Numbered from the stretch's first letter, positions 21,200 through 35,200 are shown. The stretch is 64,000 nt of DNA from Aplysia californica (GCF_000002075.1 NW_004797476.1:540539-604538), one strand, 5' to 3'. Made by a program: numbers and translations. Notes: generated from the letters alone by a model not told the origin.

Positions 21200-22214
21200 G
21201 ATCAATATTAGATTCTACTGGCTAATGTGGTAGGGGTCACAGCCAATGGCCACTTTTTGTCCTTATGTAATCACTTAAATTCTGTTTCTTTTGTAAACAA
21301 ACGGGAAGACAATTTCCAAAGAGCCCCGATCTACGCTTATCCAGTTGCTCCTCGCCCTAGGCCTCCTCAGATACTGAGAGGGCCAAAATCCTCGCCCCTT
21401 TGCCTTTACATTACCTGTCCAAATTGATAGCTTTCCATCTCTCGCCAAGTTCCCCCCGCCCCTTATTAACACACCATTGCGTTTGACCTCACCAATTTAA
21501 TTATATTAAAATTTCGTTGTAAAGTCGTGTGTAGAGACATTTATAACTGCTGCAATGGTCCGGGAAGAGTTCATATAGTTCGGTGATCCCGCGGGAGCCA
21601 ATTTAAATTTTAAGCTACCCACCAGCGCGTGTGATGTCAGTTCATGATAGGCTATCGCATTCATGCGAGTGGCTGATCTGTGACGCAACGGGCAGTTCAG
21701 ATATCACAAACTTTAGGCCTAGATCTAATTCTTGGTTGATCGTTTGTGCCCACTCGGGTTTGGGTTCCTATAATTATTATCTGAAAAGCGGGATCTTAGC
21801 CGAATGTATTCATTAAAGTGCGGGATCTTATTGTGATTTTTATGTAGTAAAAATTATGTTTACTTAAAACAGCGGGATCTTCAGCGAACCGGGGCCATAA
21901 GCGGTGAGGTCTAACGCGCAGGCTATTGTATTTATTGAATTTATTGTAACGGTTGCTATCGATGAGTGTGGGTAGGCCATCTAAGCCTAGTTGTAATGCA
22001 TAATACCACCGCCAGCCACGCCCACTGTTATGTTATGTAAACTGTGAACCAAGGGACAGCATTCAGTTTTACTCTTGTTTTTTTTATTTCCTCAACAAAC
22101 ACCAACTTCCGATTCTCCTCCAATATGGCGTCAGAAAAGCCTTCCGTTTTCAGTGATGCACAGTGATGTATTCCAGACAGTACTTGGGGATACCAGCACA
22201 ATGATTACAGCGAA
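21200..22214 (+). promoter_or_regulatory. CCM2: CCM2 5' UTR and probable promoter region, unit 1
   Basis: Directly upstream of the candidate exon 1. Visible: CCAAT box (21597-21601, GAGCCAATTT), three GCGGGATCTT boxes (21788, 21820, 21872), a palindromic GATCCCGCGGGA near 21587, and an upstream ORF MASEKPSVFSDAQ (22125-22166) whose ATG sits in CAATATGGCGTC, like YY1/TISU start elements. A full CRE palindrome TGACGTCA lies at 21060-21067. No TATA box is convincing. The transcription start is unknown. Confidence 0.35.
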
Positions 22215-22265
22215 ATGGATGACGACCCGAGGAATAAGAAAAAAGTGAAGGAAGGGTTTCCAAAG
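22215..22265 (+). CDS. CCM2: CCM2 candidate first coding exon, copy in unit 1
   Basis: ATG opens MDDDPRNKKKVKEGFPK and then donor GTAACC, phase 0. Human CCM2 also starts with a very short acidic/lysine exon (MEEEGKKGKK) followed by PxxSP; here exon 2 starts PFFSPKS, also phase 0. The ATG context (GAA before, G after) is good. An in-frame ATG 90 bases upstream is cut off by a TGA after 13 codons. Assignment rests on this similarity and phase; no transcript was seen. Confidence 0.62.
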
Positions 22266-25200
22266 GTAACCACGACCGTTGATTTCAGTATAAATTACTC
22301 TGCACGGGCGTAGTGATGTCAGCTGACTGCGGCAAAGGCAAAGTTTGAAATAGAGATAAATAGGCCTACTAGATCTAGATCTAGATCTAGATCTAGAATC
22401 TAGAATAGATCTAGATCTAGATTCTAGATCTAGATATATTTTAGATCTAGAGATGGCTGGATTGTACTTTACCGGACCACCCGTCTCGGCCCGTGATTAC
22501 TACTCACGCCTAGCCTAACTACGCACTCATAGTCATAGTACTCTGCGTGCGGACAAAAGGTAGTTCCGCGGGCGACTTCGTGCACGCACAGCGAAGTCAG
22601 CGGCGACTGGCGAGGCGAGGTGAGCGAGAGGTGGTGGTGGTTGAGAGTGGGCAGGGGATTTAACTTTGGTGGACCACTGTGTATCATACCAACAGTGGGG
22701 TGGGGGGGTTCAGGGGGGCTTGCCCCCCTGGAAACTATAATAAAGAAAACACACAAAAATGCGAAACAATAACATGAGCGGACAGTCGTGTTTACATATC
22801 AATGGGGGGTTTCAGGGGGGCTAGCCCCCCTGGTAACAATAATTTAAAGACACTCACACACACACATATAAACAATAGCATGATAAGTCGCGAGCAGGGC
22901 CAATGGGGTTGCAATTATGCAAATGAGCTCTCGTGCGCATCTCTAGCCCTCCATTGTACTTTGCCGGACCAGGAGTAGGCCTAGGGCCTAGGCCAAGCCA
23001 GCAGAGTCGCGAGCAAATAAGAATAGTGGACCACGTGATTAGATTGACCAATTAGCCTCAAGGTGTCAGGGTCATGGGTCAAAGGGCACAGTGGCACGGT
23101 CGTGATGACTGAAAAACCCGGTAAGAGACGGCAGTCGATTGCTGGCAGTTGAAGAGTGAGGACGTAGAAAACTGAGTAGGAGAGTGAGTAGGGGAGCTCG
23201 GAAACGAAGAACAGCGGACCACTAGGCACCAGGGGCGCCACAGCGAAAGTAGTTCCGACCGGTGGTCCGGTAAAGTACAATCTTACCCTAGAGATTTAGA
23301 TCTAGACTCTAGACTCTAGATATCTAGACTCTAGATCTAGATAAAATTTAGATCTAGATATCTAGATCTAGATTCTAGATCTAGATTCTAGATCTAGATT
23401 CTAGTAGAGTCTAGAATCTAGAACATGCGATTAAAAGTAGAAAGACGCAAACTATTTTTAGGTAAGGCGCCCATCTTGTTTGACGTCAGACCAGGATACC
23501 CCTCCGATCATGTGACTAAATCTAAGTATAGACAACCGCATGGCACCAAAGATGGAAGGGTCTATCATGTATATATATGATTATGATGCTTAATCTACAC
23601 CTTTCTCTTGGAAGTTCTGATAGCTGATTTGACAGCGCGTCTGCATTTGATGTCGTGCAATGAATTTTGGAGCGGTTCGATTCCGGTCCCGGACAGTTTT
23701 TTTTTCTCTTTTCCTCCTCCCGACTGACCAACAGTTCCATAAATTATAGGCCTAATTTGTAGGGTTGCTTTGAAGTTGTTGTTTAAAAAAAAAAAGGTAT
23801 TAGTGATTAAAAATGCAGGAGGGGGGGAGGCGGGGTAGATATCTAAATTTAGATATATAGATCTATCTAGATCTAGATCTAAACATCTAGTCCTCCTGCG
23901 TCTTTACGGCAATTTTCGTGCGGTCTTCCATCATGTCCACTAGAGATCTAGAATCTAGATCTAATCTAGAATCTAGATCTAGGAAATCCGGAATGTTACC
24001 GAAAACACATCGTTCCATGTGGGTATCCCAGGAAGTGATGACATCACATTACTAAAATTAGCAGCCAATCAGAAAGAAGATGCGTCTTTTCTACGTTTAA
24101 CGGGATGTCCCACTAGATCTCTAGATCTAGATCTAGAATCTAGATCTAGATCTAGAAAATCTAGATCTAGATTCGGTGATCTTGTGGTTCCGTTCGTTAA
24201 AGTCTACAATAATAATAATAATAATAGATAATAATAGATAGCATTTGTATAGCGCATATCCCCGCTCAGCAGCAGGCTCTATGCGCTTTACACTATATTA
24301 TTACCCCAGCAGACCATAGAACACTCCGAAACATTCTCAGCTTCCCGGGATCCATTTGTTTACATCCAGAGAAGAAATCCAGAAGTCTTGATGAGCAAAT
24401 TTTTTAAAGATAACCCTGTACACACAAAAAAGGGAGGTGGGGGGGGGGGGGGGGGAGGAGTTGATGTGAAGGCAGAAAAGAGGACCGAAATTCACCAAAC
24501 AAAAACTAGGAAAATTGTTTATACAATGATTTTAAGTTTTTTTAAATTTAAGTGGCCAGCAGTTCACCGTATATATAGTCTTCTCAAATTGTTACAGGTA
24601 AGATTGTACTTTACCGGACCACCGGTCGGAACTCAGTGCTTCCACTCTTCCGTATTTTTACGGAAATCCGTACTTTCTGCTAGTTCCGTACTTGTTCCTC
24701 CATCATCATCAACTCCCTCCGTAAAAATCTGCGACAGCGTAGGACTACCGAAATTCCGTAGCAAAAGATCCGTACTCGCCTTCGTATGTCTTGTATAAGT
24801 TACGGTAATTCTCTCGGCAATAGTTTATGCTATAGAAACCTGCCAGATTGCGCATTTCCTGCAATCTGCCTTTATTCTACTCTGCCCCATGCATTCATTG
24901 CAGGCTTGTCGGCAGTACATTTTTTACCTGCAGATTGATCAAAATCTGGCGAACTTTTTGTGCCACTTTCTTCCTTTCTATCATTCCCTCATTCCGTCTG
25001 TCTATCTTCGGGTTGTTGCCGCAGCTGGAAGAATCTGCGCGTTGATCAAGTATATTGACATGTGATCTTAGACAGAAAATTACTGTCAGAAAGAATTTTT
25101 TTTGCAAATTTATTGTCTAGATCTAGAGAAATTATCATTGCGAAGATTCGGACGAGCAACAGTCGTTCTTACCCTTACACAACTACATGTAAACTGCGGT

Positions 25201-28200
25201 GGCAAGACAAACATACGACCGTTGTCGTTGCTTTAGTCTGAACGCATTATGAGGGATAAGAGATTTTTTGGTACATTTGGTCGGTCGGCCGCCGTTGTTA
25301 TCCTAGAAGTAGAACGACTGTTTCTCATCCGAGTATTTTGTGTGAACGTGCAGTTAGTCGGACCCGTTAGTAAAATTGTTTCAATCGCGCATACGCATCA
25401 CGTGACATGACATCGCCGTGTGAGTTCTGCGTGTCGGGGTCCGTCCGTTGACGGGGTCAACCTAAGTTCATGTATTTCGGGACTTATTGGTTGGGGGGGG
25501 GGGGGGTAGAGACTTTTGGACTAGGAGTGCTTAATGTGATGCTTCAGGATTTACAAAAAAATAATGATAACACGCACGCAAAGACACACAGAGAGCATAT
25601 AGGCCGAGTCATTTATGGACACCCATGAAAATTTTTAAGTCAGCTTTGGCAGTCACCTTGGTGATTTGCTGTTGATCCCGATTTTTTTCACCAAATCCCG
25701 ATTTTTCTCTCCCTGAGATCCTAATTTTGAGGCTTCATAGAATGGCAGGTCTGGTAACTGTATTGTGAAGGTACGGCCTACATATATCTATTCATTATTC
25801 CCAGGTTTGCCTTTTATCAGTATCAAAGGTGCAATGACAAATTAATTGAATTATAGTAGCAATGGAACAGGAACCTGCTTTTAAACATTGCCAGCAATGG
25901 AAAGATATATTGGTGAAGAAATCAAACAAGACAAAATCTGGGTGAAAAAATAGGTAGTATGAGTTGTTGGCAATCTCTTCAAACAGGCTCCCATATGCCA
26001 TTTTCAACCCTCTAAAAGTACTAAATTTCAATTTCTTCGGGGGCTTCTCCTCCTGAACCCCCGCCGGGACTCTGTCCCTGGACCCTGCTGGGGGCCTCTG
26101 CGACCCCCAGCAGAATTTTCCTTACTTTTCAGCTTTAGCTGGTGGAAGCACTGGAACTACTTTCGCTTATGGTGCCTAGTGGCCCACTATTCTTCGTTTC
26201 CGAGCTCCCCTACTCACTCTCCTACTCAGTTTTCTACGTCCTCACTCTTCAACTGCCAGCAATCGACTGACGTCTCTAACCGGGTTTTTCAGTCATCACG
26301 ACCGTGCCACCGTGTCCTTTGACCCATGACCCTGACATCTTGAGCCTAATTGGTCAGTCTAATCACGTGGTCCACTATTCTTATTTGCTCGCAACTCTGC
26401 TGGCCTGGCCTAGGCCTACTCCTGGTCCGACAAAGTACAAAGGAGGGCTAGAGACGAGATGCGCACGAGAGCTCATTTGCATGCAACCCCCTCGGCCCTG
26501 CTCGCGACTTGGCGAGTATCTACCCCGATTGTCCGTTCATGTTTTTGTTTATAATATCTGTGTGTGAGTGTCTTTAAATTATTGTTGCACCCCCCCCTCC
26601 CCCCACTGTTGTTACATTGATATGTAAACACGACTGTTCGCTCATGTTATTGTTTCGCATTTTTGTGTGTTTTCTTTATTATAGTTTCCAGGGGGGCAAG
26701 CGCCCCTGAACCCCCCTCCCCCTCCCCACTGTTGGTATGATACACCATGGTCCACCAAAGTTAAATCCCCTGCCCACTCTCAACCACCAACTCTCGCTCA
26801 CCTCGCCTCGCCAGTTGCCGCTGGCTTGCGCTGTGCGTGCGCGAAGTCGCCCGCGGAACTACCTTTTGTCCGCACTCAGAGTACTATGACTATGAGAGCG
26901 TAGTTAGGCTAGGTGTGCGTAGTAATCACGAGCCGAGACGGGTGGTCCGGTAAAGTACAATCCAGCCTTGTTACATTTCTTAAATGAAAGTTGACTCTGA
27001 CTAGCAATGCCAATGAAAATTTAAATTTTCACTTTACCCTTTTTTTTTGGTACCTAAGAAAGAATTTTCAATTCTAAGAATTATGCTTCTTGAATTTTGA
27101 GAATCGGTTCATAAATAAAAAAAAGTTATGGGGTTGTAAAGGTCGGCAAAATATGGATGACCCACATATAAGAAAATACTCCTAAAAAGTGGACCACGCA
27201 GTAGCAGATTCTGTAAGAAAATCGACGATATCTCGGTAACTAATTGGAGTGTTCGAGAGAAACTTGGCTACCCGATGTGTTTTTGAGTGTAGAAATCATT
27301 TCTGCAGTCAGATTTACTACAAATTTCGTAGTTATTCTGTCATAATTAAAATTGTGGTGTACATATTACGATTTTGCGAAAAAGGGGTGTCGGGATGAGT
27401 CCATTTTATTTATAGCATCGTATCACAACATGGGATCTTTAAGAATATGTCGGCAGCGTGACTAAATAATTGCAAAGCTTTTTATGATGACTTTAGACCA
27501 TGCCAACCGTAAAAGATAAGTTAATTCAATCTAGCATGCCGTACAATTAAAAATTCTTTTTCCCCGTTGAGACGCGAACACCCCGAGACGAGATAACCTC
27601 GCCTCGGAATACCCCCATTGCGGTGTTACAGGGGAATAGAGAGAAAAACAACCGGATGCGCGCGCCCGCCATTGCCCTATTTCAAGTGACCAATGAACGG
27701 GCCCGGAATAGTCATGCGGGGATTTGTAGGTCACATACATTTGCCACGAGAGTGAAGTGAAAATGGCCGGTCTCCGTGCGAAGCCGCTTTGGATAGGGGG
27801 GTAGTCGTGCATTTATGATCGGGTCTAAACAACTACTTGACACAGAATGTTCAAATTTGAGCACACTATAGAGGATAGATAGATCTATTACCATCTCGGC
27901 GTTGAAATTCAAACTCCTTATAGTTTTCGGTGTACACGATACGATAGTGTTCTCGACACCAAAAGTATAGGTTAATTTATGTGTACGAACTTCAACGTCC
28001 ACATATCATTAGTCTGCCCTATTTTCTGATTGGTTGCCGAGTTTCATTCGGATTGGTTCGGAAATAGAGCAGACCGAGGTTGACAAAGTTAGTCACCTAC
28101 GCTTCGGCCGGGTCCGCAAAATCGCCCGTAAACGGGGACCAAATTTTTGCCGCACGGGAAAGCCCGATTGGCATTGCTACAGAATAATAATGGATCCCTG

Positions 28201-29151
28201 TAGTGGTGCTGCTAGAGTAGAGAATGCCGGTGAAAAGGGGGGGGGGGGCGCGGGAAAAAGAAGGAGGGAGAAAGGGGAGAGAGAGAGGGGGGGGGAGAAA
28301 GAGGAAGAGGGGGGAGAAAGAAAGAAGGAGAAAGAGAGAGAGAGGGGGTAGAAGAGAGAGAGAGGGGCTGAAAGAGGCGAGGTGAGCGAGAGAGAAAAAG
28401 AGAGAGGAAGTTTATTTTCACTTTCCCTAATTGTACAACTTGTCTTGCACAACTACAATGATCCATAATATTATGATGTCAATTTGGTCAGACATGTGTA
28501 ACAATCTGACAATACTATATATTGATCAAAAAAGCTCTCAAGAGAGAGGTAATGTGACTCTCTTTACACAGCACCAGTCATCATATTTCAAGGACCCAGA
28601 TGACGGAGAAACCAATAGTTTATTCAATTGTTGATTTAATATCACTAAGAAGAGACAAGGATCATAGAAGATCGTAACCTCAAGCCATAAAGAAACTGTA
28701 AAGCAAGACTGTGCGTGTGTCACCACAAAACATTCACTTCTGAAGTTGGACAAAGAAGTTTGCTCTCATAGCACAATGTCATATTTGTCTGGTAATTCTG
28801 TAATCAATATATATCATGATGTCACCCAGTGAAAACGTGCTAGACTAACTACGACACTATGACCATGGTTGCGATATCCAATGACTTGACAGCCAACTAC
28901 ATGAGTTCGATCAGTGACCATCTTGCCGCTTAAAATCATGAAATAGTTGTCCTCGTTTTGTTTGTTGATTTTCAGTTTTCTTTTCTCCCTTCTCATCCAC
29001 AGCACACACCTGTCTTCTTTTTTTCCCCCTTTTGTTCTTTTGTTTGTTTGTTTGTTTTTGGGTTTTTTGTATTAATTTGTTATCTTTTATAAACAATCTC
29101 AGCAATTTTCGTTCTTTAAATTTAGCTTCTACTCGAAGTTGTACACACACA

Positions 29152-29211
<60 letters not shown>

Positions 29212-32200
29212 NNNNNNNNNNNNNNNNNNNNNNNNNNNNNNNNNNNNNNNNNNNNNNNNNNNNNNNNNNNNNNNNNNNNNNNNNNNNNNNNNNNNNNNNN
29301 NNNNNNNNNNNAAGCTCTAAGCGGCTGAAGATCGACGTGGACAGGCGCCAGTAGCGGTGTCTGCTTGACTCCACATAGAGGGCGCCTATAAAGCCTACAT
29401 CTAGATAAGGAAAAAATTACACCACAACACAGCTGCGTACTTACGTTTAAGTAATTATGGGGATATTTTTAAAAACTATAAATTCCTAAAATATTGCTTA
29501 AAATGTGATTCTGCTCCATTGCCACCCTAATTTGACGACGCTGATTTAAAAAATATAATAAGTTTGTGTCTACCGTGAAGCGCCAGCTCTGAAATGGCCA
29601 TTTTTAAACTTAGTCCCCTGTCCAGTCGGTGACGTCACGCAAACCACTTAACAGCGTTCTATCTATGTTTTCGCCCTTAAGGCTAGATCTAGTGCGCATA
29701 CACTCACACGTAAACACGTCCACCAAAGTTCAATCCGGCCAAAATATTTTTTTATACAAAAAAGGCAGAGATCAATATTAGATTCTACTGGCTAATGTGG
29801 TAGGGGTCACAGCCAATGGCCACTTTTTGTCCTTATGTAATCACTTAAATTCTGTTTCTTTTGTAAACAAACGGGAAGACAATTTCCAAAGAGCCCCGAT
29901 CTACGCTTATCCAGTTGCTCCTCGCCCTAGGCCTCCTCAGATACTGAGAGGGCCAAAATCCTCGCCCCTTTGCCTTTACATTACCTGTCCAAATTGATAG
30001 CTTTCCATCTCTCGCCAAGTTCCCCCCGCCCCTTATTAACACACCATTGCGTTTGACCTCACCAATTTAATTATATTAAAATTTCGTTGTAAAGTCGTGT
30101 GTAGAGACATTTATAACTGCTGCAATGGTCCGGGAAGAGTTCATATAGTTCGGTGATCCCGCGGGAGCCAATTTAAATTTTAAGCTACCCACCAGCGCGT
30201 GTGATGTCAGTTCATGATAGGCTATCGCATTCATGCGAGTGGCTGATCTGTGACGCAACGGGCAGTTCAGATATCACAAACTTTAGGCCTAGATCTAATT
30301 CTTGGTTGATCGTTTGTGCCCACTCGGGTTTGGGTTCCTATAATTATTATCTGAAAAGCGGGATCTTAGCCGAATGTATTCATTAAAGTGCGGGATCTTA
30401 TTGTGATTTTTATGTAGTAAAAATTATGTTTACTTAAAACAGCGGTATCTTCAGCGAACCGGGGCCATAAGCGGTGAGGTCTAACGCGCAGGCTATTGTA
30501 TTTATTGAATTTATTGTAACGGTTGCTATCGATGAGTGTGGGTAGGCCATCTAGGCCTAGTTGTAATGCATAATACCACCGCCAGCCACGCCCACTGTTA
30601 TGTTATGTAAACTGTGAACCAAGGGACAGCATTCAGTTTTACTCTTGTTTTTTTTATTTCCTCAACAAACACCAACTTCCGATTCTCCTCCAATATGGCG
30701 TCAGAAAAGCCTTCCGTTTTCAGTGATGCACAGTGATGTATTCCAGACAGTACTTGGGGATACCAGCACAATGATTACAGCGAAATGGATGACGACCCGA
30801 GGAATAAGAAAAAAGTGAAGGAAGGGTTTCCAAAGGTAACCACGACCGTTGATTTCAGTATAAATTACTCTGCACGGGCGTAGTGATGTCAGCTGACTGC
30901 GGCAAAGGCAAAGTTTGAAATAGAGATAAATAGGCCTACTAGATCTAGATCTAGATCTAGATATATAGATCTAGATCTAGAATCTAGAATAGATCTAGAT
31001 CTAGATCTAGATCTAGATTCTAGATCTAGATATATTTTAGATCTAGAGATGGCTGGATTGTACTTTACCGGACCACCCGTCTCGGCCCGTGATTACTACT
31101 CACGCCTAGCCTAACTACGCACTCATAGTACTCTGCGTGCGGACAAAAGGTAGTTCCGCGGGCGACTTCGTGCACGCACAGCGAAGTCAGCGGCGACTGG
31201 CGAGGCGAGGTGAGCGAGAGGTGGTGGTGGTTGAGAGTGGGCAGGGGATTTAACTTTGGTGGACCACTGTGTATCATACCAACAGTGGGGTGGGGGGGTT
31301 CAGGGGGGCTTGCCCCCCTGGAAACTATAATAAAGAAAACACACAAAAATGCGAAACAATAACATGAGCGGACAGTCGTGTTTACATATCAATGGGGGGG
31401 TTTCAGGGGGGCTAGCCCCCCTGGTAACAATAATTTAAAGACACTCACACACAAACATATAAACAATAGCATGATAAGTCGCGAGCAGGGCCAATGGGGT
31501 TGCAATTATGCAAATGAGCTCTCGTGCGCATCTCTAGCCCTCCATTGTACTTTGCCGGACCAGGAGTAGGCCTAGGGCCTAGGCCAAGCCAGCAGAGTCG
31601 CGAGCAAATAAGAATAGTGGACCACGTGATTAGATTGACCAATTAGCCTCAAGGTGTCAGGGTCATGGGTCAAAGGGCACAGTGGCACGGTCGTGATGAC
31701 TGAAAAACCCGGTAAGAGACGGCAGTCGATTGCTGGCAGTTGAAGAGTGAGGACGTAGAAAACTGAGTAGGAGAGTGAGTAGGGGAGCTCGGAAACGAAG
31801 AACAGCGGACCACTAGGCACCAGGGGCGCCACAGCGAAAGTAGTTCCGACCGGTGGTCCGGTAAAGTACAATCTTACCCTAGAGATTTAGATCTAGACTC
31901 TAGACTCTAGATATCTAGACTCTAGATCTAGATAAAATCTAGATCTAGATATCTAGATCTAGATTCTAGATCTAGATTGTAGATCTAGATTCTAGTAGAG
32001 TCTAGAATCTAGAACATGCGATTAAAAGTAGAAAGACGCAAACTATTTTTAGGTAAGGCGCCCATCTTGTTTGACGTCAGACCAGGATACCCCTCCGATC
32101 ATGTGACTAAATCTAAGTATAGACAACCGCATGGCACCAAAGATGGAAGTGTCTATCATGTATATATGATTATGATGCTTAATCTACACCTTTCTCTTGG

Positions 32201-35200
32201 AAGTTCTGATAGCTGATTTGACAGCGCGTCTGCATTTGATGTCGTGCAATGAATTTTGGAGCGGTTCGATTCCGGTCCCGGACAGTTTTTTTTTCTCTTT
32301 TCCTCCTCCCGACTGACCAACAGTTCCATAAATTATAGGCCTAATTTGTAGGGTTGCTTTGAAGTTGTTTTTAAAAAAAAAATGTATTAGTGATTAAAAA
32401 TGCAGGAGGGGGGGAGGCGGGGTAGATATCTAAATTTAGATATATAGATCTATCTAGATCTAGATCTAAACATCTAGTCCTCCTGCGTCTTTACGGCAAT
32501 TTTCGTGCGGTCTTCCATCATGTCCACTAGAGATCTAGAATCTAGATCTAATCTAGAATCTAGATCTAGGAAATCCGGAATGTTACCGAAAACACATCGT
32601 TCCATGTGGGTATCCCAGGAAGTGATGACATCACATTACTAAAATTAGCAGCCAATCAGAAAGAAGATGCGTCTTTTCTACGTTTAACGGGATGTCCCAC
32701 TAGATCTCTAGATCTAGATCTAGAATCTATATCTAGATCTAGAAAATCTAGATCTAGATTCGGTGATCTTGTGGTTCCGTTCGTTAAAGTCTACAATAAT
32801 AATAATAATAATAGATAATAATAGATAGCATTTGTATAGCGCATATCCCCGCTCAGCAGCAGGCTCTATGCGCTTTACACTATATTATTACCCCAGCAGA
32901 CCATAGAACACTCCGAAACATTCTCAGCTTCCCGGGATCCATTTGTTTACATCCAGAGAAGAAATCCAGAAGTCTTGATGAGCAAATTATTTAAAGATAA
33001 CACTGTACACACAAAAAAGGGAGGTGGGGGGGGGGGGGGGGGAGGAGTTGATGTGAAGGCAGAAAAGAGGACCGAAATTCACCAAACAAAAACTAGGAAA
33101 ATTGTTTATACAATGATTTTAAGTTTTTTAAAATTTAAGTGGCCAGCAGTTCACCGTATATATAGTCTTCTCAAATTGTTACAGGTAAGATTGTACTTTA
33201 CCGGACCACCGGTCGGAACTCAGTGCTTCCACTCTTCCGTATTTTTACGGAAATCCGTACTTTCTGCTAGTTCCGTACTTGTTCCTCCATCATCATCAAC
33301 TCCCTCCGTAAAAATCTGCGACAGCGTAGGACTATCGAAATTCCGTAGCAAAAGATCCGTACTCGCCTTCGTATGTCTTGTATAAGTTACGGTAATTCTC
33401 TCGGCAATAGTTTATGCTATAGAAACCTGCCAGATTGCGCATTTCCTGCAATCTGCCTTTATTCTACTCTGCCCCATGCATTCATTGCAGGCTTGTCGGC
33501 AGTACATTTTTTACCTGCAGATTGATCAAAATCTGGCGAACTTTTTGTGCCACTTTCTTCCTTTCTATCATTCCCTCATTCCGTCTGTCTATCTTCGGGT
33601 TGTTGCCGCGGCTGGAAGAATCTGCGCGTTGATCAAGTATATTGACATGTGATCTTAGACAGAAAATTACTGTCAGAAAGAATTTTTTTTGCAAATTTAT
33701 TGTCTAGATCTAGAGAAATTATCATTGCGAAGATTCGGACGAGCAACAGTCGTTCTTACCCTTACACAACTACATGTAAACTGCGGTGGCAAGACAAACA
33801 TACGACCGTTGTCGTTGCTTTAGTCTGAACGCATTATGAGGGATAAGAGATTTTTTGGTACATTTGGTCGGTCGGCCGCCGTTGTTATCCTAGAAGTAGA
33901 ACGACTGTTTCTCATCCGAGTATTTTGTGTGAACGTGCAGTTAGTCGGACCCGTTAGTAAAATTGTTTCAATCGCGCATACGCATCACGTGACATGACAT
34001 CGCCGTGTGAGTTCTGCGTGTCGGGGTCCGTCCGTTGACGGGGTCAACCTAAGTTCATGTATTTCGGGACTTATTGGTTGGGGGGGGGGGGGGTAGAGAC
34101 TTTTGGACTAGGAGTGCTTAATGTGATGCTTCAGGATTTACAAAAAAATAATGATAACACGCACGCAAAGACACACAGAGAGCATATAGGCCGAGTCATT
34201 TATGGACACCCATGAAAATTTTTAAGTCAGCTTTGGCAGTCACCTTGGTGATTTGCTGTTGATCCCGATTTTTTTCACCAAATCCCGATTTTTCTCTCCC
34301 TGAGATCCTAATTTTGAGGCTTCATAGAATGGCAGGTCTGGTAACTGTATTGTGAAGGTACGGCCTACATATATCTATTCATTATTCCCAGGTTTGCCTT
34401 TTATCAGTATCAAAGGTGCAATGACAAATTAATTGAATTATAGTAGCAATGGAACAGGAACCTGCTTTTAAACATTGCCAGCAATGGAAAGATATATTGG
34501 TGAAGAAATCAAACAAGACAAAATCTGGGTGAAAAAATAGGTAGTATGAGTTGTTGGCAATCTCTTCAAACAGGCTCCCATATGCCATTTTCAACCCTCT
34601 AAAAGTACTAAATTTCAATTTCTTCGGGGGCTTCTCCTCCTGAACCCCCGCCGGGACTCTGTCCCTGGACCCTGCTGGGGGCCTCTGCGACCCCCAGCAG
34701 AATTTTCCTTACTTTTCAGCTTTAGCTGGTGGAAGCACTGGAACTACTTTCGCTTATGGTGCCTAGTGGCCCACTATTCTTCGTTTCCGAGCTCCCCTAC
34801 TCACTCTCCTACTCAGTTTTCTACGTCCTCACTCTTCAACTGCCAGCAATCGACTGACGTCTCTAACCGGGTTTTTCAGTCATCACGACCGTGCCACCGT
34901 GTCCTTTGACCCATGACCCTGACATCTTGAGCCTAATTGGTCAGTCTAATCACGTGGTCCACTATTCTTATTTGCTCGCAACTCTGCTGGCCTGGCCTAG
35001 GCCTACTCCTGGTCCGACAAAGTACAAAGGAGGGCTAGAGACGAGATGCGCACGAGAGCTCATTTGCATGCAACCCCCTCGGCCCTGCTCGCGACTTGGC
35101 GAGTATCTACCCCGATTGTCCGTTCATGTTTTTGTTTATAATATCTGTGTGTGAGTGTCTTTAAATTATTGTTGCACCCCCCCCCTCCCCCCACTGTTGT

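Larger units (their letters stand above)
20746..29211 (+). repeat. Unit 1 of an approximately 8.5-kb direct duplication
   Basis: Starts AAGCTCTAAGCGGCTG right after a C17 run and ends in a (CA)n tract at the N gap. The same sequence starts again at 29312 and can be followed base by base for about 8.5 kb with few differences: single substitutions, a 4-base insertion near 29602, and length changes in (AGATCT)n, G and GA tracts. The offset grows from 8566 to 8588. Confidence 0.95.

Noticed and set aside
24388-24798. 136-codon frame with a poly-Gly run
   Set aside because: Runs through a G-tract and into transposon ends; present in both units but not conserved as protein.
28034-28466. Glu/Arg/Gly- or Ser/Leu/Pro-rich frames of 84-105 codons
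   Set aside because: They are translations of the GA/CT tract, change between the two units and have no motif; the same holds for 36622-37054.
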